A stretch of DNA of 64,000 nt, taken from the NCBI GenBank assembly GCA_002307725.1, contig DBUB01000002.1, positions 143,058-207,057 on the forward strand, written 5' to 3'. Of the stretch, positions 42,518 to 49,012 are shown piece after piece. The stretch comes from Alphaproteobacteria bacterium UBA1301. Its GTDB lineage: Bacteria; Pseudomonadota; Alphaproteobacteria; Micropepsales; Micropepsaceae. Below the pieces are notes generated by a model. It made no database searches and was not told where the DNA came from. It saw nothing but the letters and a program-made list of their open reading frames with translations. A program made the position numbers and the translations under genes. Within the stretch, counting starts at the first letter, position 1, and every line of letters starts with the position of its first letter.

Positions 42518-44035
42518 TCAATGCAAATGCGTTAGCCGCCGGAACGACAGCGCTTCGGCGATGTGGAGGCGCTTGACCTCGTCGCTGGCGCAGAGATCGG
42601 CGATGGTGCGCGCCACACGTAGCACCCGGTGATAGCCGCGCGCCGTCAGTTTCATCGCATCGGCGGCTTTGGACAATAGTTCGGCGCCGGCGGGTTCAGG
42701 TGTCGCCACCTGATCGAGAAGCTGACCTTCAGCTTCGGCGTTGGTGCGCACACCCACCTCCGCATAGCGTACCCGCTGGATGTCGCGTGCCGCCGCAACC
42801 CGTGCCGCTACTTCGGCGCTGCCTTCCGCCGCTGGTGGCAGACTGAGGTCGGCAGCCGATACGCCCGGCACTTCGACATGAATATCGATGCGGTCGAACA
42901 GCGGGCCGGAAATTTTCGATTGGTATTCCTGGGCGCATTTGGGCGCCCGGGCGCACGCCTGCGCGGGATCGCTGAGATAGCCGCAACGGCAAGGATTCAT
43001 CGCCGCGACCAGTTGGAACCGTGCCGGATAGCGTACATGGGCATTGGCGCGGGCAACAATAGCCTCTCCAGTTTCGATCGGTTGGCGCAGACTGTCGAGC
43101 ACCACGCGCTGGAACTCCGGCAACTCGTCGAGGAACAATACGCCCAGATGCGCCAAGCTGACTTCGCCCGGCTTCACCTTCAAGCCGCCGCCGACCAGCG
43201 CTGCCATCGACGCGGAGTGATGCGGGTTGCGGAACGGCCGTCTGCGCGAGATCGTGCCGCCGGGCAATTCGCCTGCCAGCGACAGCACCATCGAAATCTC
43301 AAGCGCCTCACGCGCATCGAGTGGTGGCAACAGGCCGGGCAGACGTTGCGCCAGCATCGATTTACCAGCGCCGGGCGGGCCGATCATCAGCATGTTGTGG
43401 CCGCCCGCCGCGGCGATTTCGAGCGCGCGCTTGGCGGTTTCCTGGCCCTTGACGTCTTTCAGATCGGGAATGGCGCCGGTCTCTTCGGCCAGCTTCGGCG
43501 TCGGCCGGTTCAGCACCTGCACACCGCGCACATGATTGACGAGAGCGATCAATGACGGCGTCGCGATCATATCAACATCGCCGGCCCAGGCCGCTTCGGC
43601 GCCGCAGGCGGCCGGACAAATCAAGCCGCGGGCTTGTTCCGACGCTGCCAGCGCTGCCGGCAACACGCCCGCCACCTGGATCACCTGGGCGTCCAGCGAC
43701 AGCTCACCCAACGCCACATAATGTTCCATCTCGCTCGCTGGCAAGACGCCCATGGCGGCCAGAAGCCCGAGCGCAATCGGCAGATCGTAATGGCTGCCTT
43801 CCTTCGGCAGATCGGCAGGCGCCAGATTCACCGTGATGCGGGTGTAGGGCAGCGACAACCCGACCGCCGACAGCGCCACCCGCACGCGCTCCTTTGATTC
43901 CGCCACCGCTTTATCAGCAAGCCCGACGATGTTGAAAATACCGCCGCCGCCTGAATCCGACACATGCACCTGCACATCCACTTCGCGGGCTTCGATGCCT
44001 TGAAAGGCGACGGTGTAGATGTGCGCGACGGTCAC
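42518..44035 (-). CDS. comM: YifB/ComM-family Mg-chelatase-like AAA+ ATPase
   Basis: A 505-residue ATPase. In Vibrio and others ComM is a hexameric helicase that promotes branch migration during natural transformation. Order of parts: an N-terminal ChlI-like domain with SHYDLPIALGLLAAMG, Walker A GPPGAGKSML, Walker B LGVLFLDELPEF, a zinc-type AAMNPCRCGYLSDP, and a C-terminal Mg-chelatase helical domain. The start is GTG at 44035, overlapping the stop of the small membrane protein gene upstream as GTGA. A longer frame to 44227 is rejected. Confidence 0.93.
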   Translation of the reverse strand: MTVAHIYTVAFQGIEAREVDVQVHVSDSGGGGIFNIVGLADKAVAESKERVRVALSAVGLSLPYTRITVNLAPADLPKEGSHYDLPIALGLLAAMGVLPASEMEHYVALGELSLDAQVIQVAGVLPAALAASEQARGLICPAACGAEAAWAGDVDMIATPSLIALVNHVRGVQVLNRPTPKLAEETGAIPDLKDVKGQETAKRALEIAAAGGHNMLMIGPPGAGKSMLAQRLPGLLPPLDAREALEISMVLSLAGELPGGTISRRRPFRNPHHSASMAALVGGGLKVKPGEVSLAHLGVLFLDELPEFQRVVLDSLRQPIETGEAIVARANAHVRYPARFQLVAAMNPCRCGYLSDPAQACARAPKCAQEYQSKISGPLFDRIDIHVEVPGVSAADLSLPPAAEGSAEVAARVAAARDIQRVRYAEVGVRTNAEAEGQLLDQVATPEPAGAELLSKAADAMKLTARGYHRVLRVARTIADLCASDEVKRLHIAEALSFRRLTHLH

Positions 44036-44424
44036 GGCAGCAACAACCCCGCGACGGCTCCGGCGACCAAGAGGCGAGCGAGCCAGGCAAGGCTCTGTGC
44101 GAACACCACCCACAAATCCAATTTGACAAATTGGAGCGCGGTCAGCAAAAACGCGGCTGGTGCGAGAAAGACGAGTGCCCCAGTCAACACGCCGTGCGTC
44201 AGACCGTGCGCACCGCTTACGACACATAGCAGCACGACAGCGGCGCTAGCGACGAACCCGAGCAGCACGGTCCAGATCTTGGCGGGTCCGAGCTCGCCGT
44301 CGCGGATGGCCGGCCACCACACTTCGGGATAGCTGCCCCGGGCTTCGGCAAAGGCCACACGCAGAAACAACCAATCGGTCAGTACCGACACAGCGCCGGC
44401 AATCAGAATCGCAACGGCGATCAT
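44032..44424 (-). CDS. Small four-helix membrane protein of unknown function
   Basis: A 130-residue protein starting at MIAVAILIAGAVS. About four hydrophobic helices are visible (near 1-25, 44-66, 70-96, 106-128). I do not recognise a family with confidence. The long frame upstream to 45240 is antisense to other genes and rejected. It is translationally coupled to comM by a GTGA overlap, so the two are cotranscribed; no functional link is known. Confidence 0.65.
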   Translation of the reverse strand: MIAVAILIAGAVSVLTDWLFLRVAFAEARGSYPEVWWPAIRDGELGPAKIWTVLLGFVASAAVVLLCVVSGAHGLTHGVLTGALVFLAPAAFLLTALQFVKLDLWVVFAQSLAWLARLLVAGAVAGLLLP

Positions 44425-44601
44425 GCCTTCCCCCGCTCTTTCGTCGTTCACCTTATCTTGCTTTGTTCCGCCATGCACCTGCTGGTTCGGCCAGCGGGAT
44501 AACCGGGATACCGGCCCCCGTCTGGCCGCGCTTTTCAGCGGCGGCAAAGAGGCCAATAATGACTCGCAGTGGTTCGTCAGCTTGAGGGTCGGGAACAAGA
44601 C

Positions 44602-45213
44602 GTGGTTCTTCGCGATCAGGGGCTCGTCGGTGGACAGCAAGACCATCACCATCGCCATGCCGGCAAAGGCGTTGTCGTCGTTTGGCTGTTGCTGGCTGTT
44701 GCGCCGGCGCTGGCGCAGGAGGGCGGCTTTGGCGATGGGCCGAACGGGGCGGCGATCCACACCTCGGGGTTCGTCTGTCCGCTGAAGATCGGCACCTTCG
44801 AGCGCGATGCCACCGGTCTGCGCGATGTTGGGAGTGGCGCCGATTACTGCGCCTATTCGGCCCTTTCGGGCATTTACGGCACGGTGATCATCATGGCGTT
44901 GCCGTCGCCGTTCGATCCCAAGAATGTTTTGGCGCCGGAATTCCGCGTCCAGGAAGGTACCGACGGACATTTGATCGGCGAAGAGATGCAGCGAATTGCA
45001 ACGATTCCGGTCTATACGCGCGTTTATGAAACCGCGCGGCTGCAATCGCGCCAATATCGCACGCTCTACGCCAGCGGCGCGGTGGGCGCGTGGTCGGTGG
45101 CGGTGATCGTCGAATACGCCCAGCCGCAAGACAAGGCGATAGCGAGTACCTTCCTCACCGCGATCTACGGCGAAGCGGTGAAAGACATCGGCGTTCTGAC
45201 GGGAAATCCCTAA
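44602..45213 (+). CDS. Predicted secreted protein of unknown function
   Basis: A protein of about 203 residues with a hydrophobic stretch GVVVVWLLLAVAPALA followed by a likely signal peptidase site before QEGGFGDG. The mature part has two Cys (SGFVCPLKIG and DYCAYSALSG) and repeated IYG-type segments. The start is uncertain: GTG at 44602 has GGGA seven bases upstream; another GTG at 44569 is in frame. The N-terminal region before the hydrophobic core is long and His-rich for a signal peptide, so the true start may differ. The 3' end overlaps doc by 4 bp. Confidence 0.6.
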   Translation: MVLRDQGLVGGQQDHHHRHAGKGVVVVWLLLAVAPALAQEGGFGDGPNGAAIHTSGFVCPLKIGTFERDATGLRDVGSGADYCAYSALSGIYGTVIIMALPSPFDPKNVLAPEFRVQEGTDGHLIGEEMQRIATIPVYTRVYETARLQSRQYRTLYASGAVGAWSVAVIVEYAQPQDKAIASTFLTAIYGEAVKDIGVLTGNP

Positions 45214-45599
45214 GCCGGCCTTGCGTGCTTTCTGATCCAATCGGCCAATTCGTCTTCGCCAACGGCGCCGGAAGCTAGCGAAAGAAACGTCAAAGCGGCG
45301 TCGCTCTGATCGGCGGCAAGTCGCAGTCCGTTCAATCTGAGGAACAGGGCGCAGGCAATGAAAGCAATCCGCTTGTTGCTGTCGACAAACGCGTGGTTCT
45401 TGGCAAGGCCGTAGGCATAGGCCGCTGCCAGCCGCGCCATATCCTCTACGTTTTCGTAGGCGAACAGATTGCGTGGTCGTGCCAAAGCCGACTCGAACAG
45501 ACCTTCGCCGCGCAAACCGTCGGCGCCGCCGTACTCAGCGATGCTCTCGCCATGCAGCAGTTTGAGAACGTCAGCGCGGACCCAGACCGGCTCGCTCAT
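45210..45599 (-). CDS. Doc-type toxin (Fic/Doc fold)
   Basis: A 129-residue death-on-curing family protein. In the known Doc, the Fic fold phosphorylates elongation factor Tu and blocks translation. The motif HAFVDSNKR (His69 to Arg77) matches HxFx(D/N)xNKR, with Ser where Ala or Gly is usual. SIAEYGGADGLRGEGLFESALARP, before the motif, is typical of Doc. It overlaps the upstream antitoxin gene by 4 bp (ATGA), as toxin-antitoxin pairs do. Activity is inferred from the motif. Confidence 0.88.
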   Translation of the reverse strand: MSEPVWVRADVLKLLHGESIAEYGGADGLRGEGLFESALARPRNLFAYENVEDMARLAAAYAYGLAKNHAFVDSNKRIAFIACALFLRLNGLRLAADQSDAALTFLSLASGAVGEDELADWIRKHARPA

Positions 45600-45823
45600 T
45601 TGGCCAGGGCGCGCAAAGCATCGCGGTTTTCGCGCATGACCTCACGTCCCGCTTCGATCTGCTTTTCCACCTCGGGATCGTAGGGTGTCAGGCAAATGCC
45701 GGTTGGCCCTTCGGTTACGAAGAGCGTATCGCCCTTGTCCGCCTTGAGGCGGGCGAGCAATTCACGCGGAAAAACAGCACCCACGGAGTTGCCGATCGAG
45801 GTTAGCTTCAGCTTGATATTCAT
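45596..45823 (-). CDS. AbrB/SpoVT-type antitoxin of the Doc pair
   Basis: A 75-residue protein starting at MNIKLKLTSIGNSVGAVFPRELL, the swapped-hairpin AbrB/MazE DNA-binding fold. The C-terminal half (PEVEKQIEAGREVMRENRDALRALAK) is a charged helix, probably the toxin-neutralising part. The ATG at 45835 is an alternative start. It should bind the palindromes upstream and repress the operon. Doc is classically paired with Phd, so this is a mixed-type pair. Confidence 0.85.
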   Translation of the reverse strand: MNIKLKLTSIGNSVGAVFPRELLARLKADKGDTLFVTEGPTGICLTPYDPEVEKQIEAGREVMRENRDALRALAK

Positions 45824-45839
45824 CGATGTTCTCACATCC

Positions 45840-45878
45840 GTTATAACGAAATTTATAACATATGTTAGAACGCGTCAA
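45840..45878 (-). promoter_or_regulatory. Promoter and operator of the toxin-antitoxin operon
   Basis: On the minus strand TTGACG (45878-45873) and TATAAA (45857-45852) have a short 15-bp spacer. Two overlapping symmetric elements cover the region: GTTATAA-N6-TTATAAC (45840-45859) and the palindrome TAACATATGTTA (45856-45867). They are AT-rich islands in GC-rich DNA and fit autorepression by the AbrB-type antitoxin. Confidence 0.5.
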
Positions 45879-45890
45879 CCCACTGCAACG

Positions 45891-45919
45891 AAAACAGGGG
45901 CCCCGGCCGGGGGCCCCTG
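45891..45919 (-). terminator. Rho-independent terminator of the ferredoxin operon
   Basis: A perfect 10-bp stem, CAGGGGCCCC (45895-45904) with GGGGCCCCTG (45910-45919), has a 5-nt loop. On the minus strand it is followed by TTTT (45894-45891). It lies 24 bp after the ferredoxin stop and before the toxin-antitoxin promoter. Confidence 0.82.
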
Positions 45920-45943
45920 CTGCAAACCAGCTGAAATCTCTGC

Positions 45944-46252
45944 TTATTCCGGTGCCAGGGTGACCTTGATGCCGTCGAGTTCTTCCGAGCACACGAGCTG
46001 ACAGGACAGCCGTGAATTGGGCTGCACCGCCAGCGCCATATCCAGCATGTCGACTTCCATATCGGCGGCCGGGGTCAGCTTTTCGTACCAGCCGTCCTCG
46101 ACATAGACTTGGCAGGTGGCACAAGCGCAGGCCCCGCCGCATTCGGCCGCCACCGGCAGACCGGCATCGCGCAGCATTTCCATGATCGTCCAGCCTTCAC
46201 GGCCTTCGATCTCGATTTCCTTACCTTCGCGATCCGTCGCGTAGATTTTCAT
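45944..46252 (-). CDS. [2Fe-2S] ferredoxin (adrenodoxin type)
   Basis: A 102-residue electron carrier. The cluster ligands are C38, C44, C47 and C84 in AECGGACACATCQVYV and SRLSCQLVC, the adrenodoxin pattern. It follows the reductase gene by 13 bp, so the pair forms an NADPH-to-ferredoxin chain. Likely clients are Fe-S assembly or P450-type enzymes, but none is visible nearby. Confidence 0.93.
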   Translation of the reverse strand: MKIYATDREGKEIEIEGREGWTIMEMLRDAGLPVAAECGGACACATCQVYVEDGWYEKLTPAADMEVDMLDMALAVQPNSRLSCQLVCSEELDGIKVTLAPE

Positions 46253-46265
46253 GACGTCAAATTCC

Positions 46266-47294
46266 TTAACTTACGCCCAGCTTCTTCTGCAGGTTCGACG
46301 ACGAGGTCGTGTACTGGAAGCGCAGTTTCTCGCCCGGACGGCAGATATGGAAGGCCGCTTGCGCCATCAAGGCCGCTTCGTGGAAACTCGATAAAATAAG
46401 CTTGAGTTTGCCGGGATAGGTGATGATGTCGCCGATGCCGAAGATGCCCGGCTGTTCGCTTTCGAACTTGGCGGTATCGACCGGAATCAGATTCTCGTGC
46501 AGGCCGATGCCGAATTCGGCGATGGGGCCGAGTTTGATGGTCAGCCCGAAGAATGGCAGGAAGGCTTCGGCGTCGATCTGCCATTCCTTCTTGTCATGAC
46601 CGGCGAGCGTTACGGCGGCAAGCTGGCCGTTCTGGCCGTGCAGCGCTTTCACGCTCGCGACATGGAAATTGACCTTTCCGGCCGCCACCAGCTCTCGCAT
46701 CTGATTGACGCTGTGCGTTTGGGCGCGAAAACCGTCGCGGTGATGGACGAGGGTCAGCGACTTGGCGATCGGAGCCAAATTGAGCGTCCAGTCGAGGGCG
46801 CTGTCGCCGCCGCCGGCGATCAGCACGTTCTTGCCGGCGAACGCGTCCATCTTGCGCACGGCATAGTGGACCGAAGTGCCTTCATAAGCCTCGATACCGG
46901 GGATGGGAGGGCGCTTGGGCACGAACGATCCGGCGCCCGCAGCGATCACAATCACCGGCGCGATCAGCTCTTTGCCGCTGTTGGTGGTTAGTTTCCAACG
47001 CCCGTCGGGCAACTTGGTGAGACCGGCAGCTTGTTCGCCGTGATGGAAGGTAGGCTTGAAGGGCTTGATCTGCTCCAGCAAGCGGTCGACCAGATCCTGG
47101 CCGGTGACCACGGGCAGGGCTGGAATGTCGTAGATCGGCTTTTCCGGATAAAGCTCGGTACATTGACCGCCCGGACGGTCCAGAATGTCGATGAGATGCG
47201 CCTTAAGGTCCAGGAGTCCCAGCTCGAACACGGCGAACAGGCCGGCAGGACCGGCGCCAATGATCACGACATCGGTTTGGATGGGTTCAGACAT
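46266..47294 (-). CDS. Ferredoxin-NADP reductase (thioredoxin reductase-like)
   Basis: A 342-residue FAD enzyme of the YumC type. The FAD motif IIGAGPAGLFA is at about 11-21, GGQCTELYPEKPIYDIPA is typical of the family, the NADPH site is IAGGGDSALDW, and GIGDIITYPGKLKLILSSFHEA is the C-terminal FAD segment. There is no redox-active CxxC as in true thioredoxin reductase. It forms an operon with the [2Fe-2S] ferredoxin. A good promoter lies upstream. Confidence 0.93.
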   Translation of the reverse strand: MSEPIQTDVVIIGAGPAGLFAVFELGLLDLKAHLIDILDRPGGQCTELYPEKPIYDIPALPVVTGQDLVDRLLEQIKPFKPTFHHGEQAAGLTKLPDGRWKLTTNSGKELIAPVIVIAAGAGSFVPKRPPIPGIEAYEGTSVHYAVRKMDAFAGKNVLIAGGGDSALDWTLNLAPIAKSLTLVHHRDGFRAQTHSVNQMRELVAAGKVNFHVASVKALHGQNGQLAAVTLAGHDKKEWQIDAEAFLPFFGLTIKLGPIAEFGIGLHENLIPVDTAKFESEQPGIFGIGDIITYPGKLKLILSSFHEAALMAQAAFHICRPGEKLRFQYTTSSSNLQKKLGVS

Positions 47295-47338
47295 TTTATT
47301 TTACAGACTTCCCAAGTTATTTCCCCAACGTAACGCGA

Positions 47339-47367
47339 CTTATAATTGTTAAAAATCTAATTTACAA
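47339..47367 (-). promoter_or_regulatory. Sigma-70-type promoter of the ferredoxin reductase operon
   Basis: On the minus strand TTGTAA (47367-47362) and TATAAG (47344-47339) are separated by exactly 17 bp. It lies 45 bp upstream of the reductase ATG, in an AT-rich divergent gap shared with the chorismate mutase gene. Confidence 0.5.
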
Positions 47368-47420
47368 TAACTCATTGGTGGGCCATTTGTCTTATACAAG
47401 AGGCTGCGCCGCCCAGGACT

Positions 47421-47774
47421 ATGACCCGCATGGACGTCCAGAATCAGAAGATTAAGCCTGCAGAACAATGCCATAGCATGACCGAGCTACGCCCTGAGAT
47501 CGATTCTCTGGATCGCAAGCTGGTGACACTCCTTGCGCTGCGCCAGCGCTATATCGAACGGGCGGCCGAAATCAAAGCCCACCGGCAGGAAATCCACGAC
47601 GAAGCTCGCATCGCCGACGTACTCGCCAAGGTGACGGTAGCGGCCGAACAGGCCGGTCTCAATACCACTATCGCCCGCGCTGTGTGGCGCGAGCTGATGG
47701 AACGCTCGATCGCGCTGGAGATGGAAGCGTTCGAAAAGCGCAACCAGAAAAGTGGAAACCGGCTTTCCGATTAG
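47421..47774 (+). CDS. Chorismate mutase (AroQ class)
   Basis: Converts chorismate to prephenate for phenylalanine and tyrosine. The 117-residue all-helical protein has LRPEIDSLDRKLVTLLALRQRY, the active-site Arg and Lys region, and ARAVWRELMERSIALE. It could start at 47421 or at ATG 47430. The last eight residues (KSGNRLSD) are encoded by copy 3 of a dispersed repeat, so the C-terminus is not family-conserved. Confidence 0.9.
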   Translation: MTRMDVQNQKIKPAEQCHSMTELRPEIDSLDRKLVTLLALRQRYIERAAEIKAHRQEIHDEARIADVLAKVTVAAEQAGLNTTIARAVWRELMERSIALEMEAFEKRNQKSGNRLSD

Positions 47775-47780
47775 TTGCGC
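47738..47780. repeat. Dispersed repeat, copy 3 (reverse orientation, chorismate mutase 3' end)
   Basis: The core on the minus strand matches the first 23 bases of copy 1 with two mismatches. It is bounded by the inverted repeat GCGCAAC (47738-47744) and GTTGCGC (47774-47780). The arms differ in sequence from those of copy 2 but pair equally well. It contributes the last codons and the stop of the chorismate mutase gene. Confidence 0.75.
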
Positions 47781-47794
47781 GACAAAAAAAGCCT

Positions 47795-48136
47795 TCAGCG
47801 CTTGAGATAGTTATGGATGAAGGTCTGCACCTCAACCGAAACGCCTGACAGCGTGCCGATGGCGAGCGAGGCATTGCCGCGATCACCTACCGGATCAATC
47901 GGCTCGGCCGCCGCCGCCGCATCGGCGAATTCGAAGGCGCCGATCCCGCGCGCCGCGCCTTTCAGCGTATGGGTGACTTCTTTCCAGCTTTTGGCGTCTT
48001 GAGCGTCGAGAATCGCGCGCAACCGCCCCACCATTTCGCTGATCTGGGTGTCGAAAAGCTGGAGCACTTCAGCATTCAGCGCCTCATCGCCGCCGGTGTA
48101 GCGGGATAGATGGGCAATATCGACGGCAGGCTTCAT
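47795..48136 (-). CDS. Stand-alone HPt (histidine phosphotransfer) protein
   Basis: A 113-residue helical protein with the HPt motif THTLKGAARGIGA (phospho-acceptor His56). It would pass phosphate between a hybrid kinase receiver and a response regulator. No kinase or regulator gene adjoins it; the nearest hybrid kinase in the window is at 37403-39589, and a link is only a guess. A run of seven T on its coding strand (47790-47784) follows the stop and may end transcription. Confidence 0.85.
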   Translation of the reverse strand: MKPAVDIAHLSRYTGGDEALNAEVLQLFDTQISEMVGRLRAILDAQDAKSWKEVTHTLKGAARGIGAFEFADAAAAAEPIDPVGDRGNASLAIGTLSGVSVEVQTFIHNYLKR

Positions 48137-48182
48137 GGCTCGGGCCTCTTTGGCGAACGGGCGGGAGCATGCCGGTTTTAGG

Positions 48183-48890
48183 TCAATGGCCGGTTAAAAC
48201 AGCCAGCCATTCCGCCGGAAATGGTGCCACACGGAAAAGAGCGCTGTGGAAATAGAGAAAGGTCCCGAATACCGCGGCGGCGACCGAAATCCGCCAGTCG
48301 ACGATCTCCGGCGCCACAAATTGGTTGCGCTTTTTGCTAATAGCGATGAACGGGATAACCGAGGTTTGGGCCGCGATCCGCTCGAAATCGCCGGGGCGCT
48401 TGCGCGCGACTTTGCCGTCGATGACGCGGGTGCCGAAGAGGGCAAGCACCAGGAAAGTGGCGAAGAAGAGTGTGGCCGCCAGCGTCCCCTTGGCAACCAG
48501 ATGAAAGCCCGCCCATATGGTCACACCCATCAGGAAGGGATGGCGGGTGACGCGCAACATGCCGTCGATATGGGCTTTTTCCTGGCCGGCGGAGGTCGGA
48601 TTGCCGCGCAAAATGCCCGGAACCGCGAGAGCGAAGGCCGCCGCGATCACCACAAGCCCAAGGCTTTTCACCCACGCCGGGGGCACAAACAGAACAGTGT
48701 TCGCTGCGCTGACGCTGGCCGCATTGTAGGCGATGCAAAGCCAGACGATGGCGCCAAGCGAGGCCAATGCAAACAGCGGAATGTAGAGCTTCTCGCCGAT
48801 CTTCGCAGTGATCAGGTCCCGCAGTTTGGTACCTGACACCAACAGATGAAGGCCCAAGAACAGACCCGCCGCCGCAATCAAATTTGCCAT
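48183..48890 (-). CDS. NnrU-family membrane protein
   Basis: A 235-residue integral membrane protein with about six or seven hydrophobic helices. LLVSGTKLRD, MLRVTRHPFLMGVTIWAGFHL and GTRVIDGKVARKR are typical of NnrU and related isoprenylcysteine-methyltransferase-like proteins. NnrU is linked to denitrification in some species, but no such genes are here. The start is preceded by a run of ten G, which serves as or masks the ribosome site. Confidence 0.85.
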   Translation of the reverse strand: MANLIAAAGLFLGLHLLVSGTKLRDLITAKIGEKLYIPLFALASLGAIVWLCIAYNAASVSAANTVLFVPPAWVKSLGLVVIAAAFALAVPGILRGNPTSAGQEKAHIDGMLRVTRHPFLMGVTIWAGFHLVAKGTLAATLFFATFLVLALFGTRVIDGKVARKRPGDFERIAAQTSVIPFIAISKKRNQFVAPEIVDWRISVAAAVFGTFLYFHSALFRVAPFPAEWLAVLTGH

Positions 48891-49012
48891 CGAACCCCCC
48901 CCCCACCAATCCGTCGCTCAGATTATCCCGAGGATAAACAGAAACATCCCTCGCGCTGTCATCACCAGCATGGTTAAACTTGACCCAGCCCCCCGGCCCG
49001 TGAGGAAGTTCC

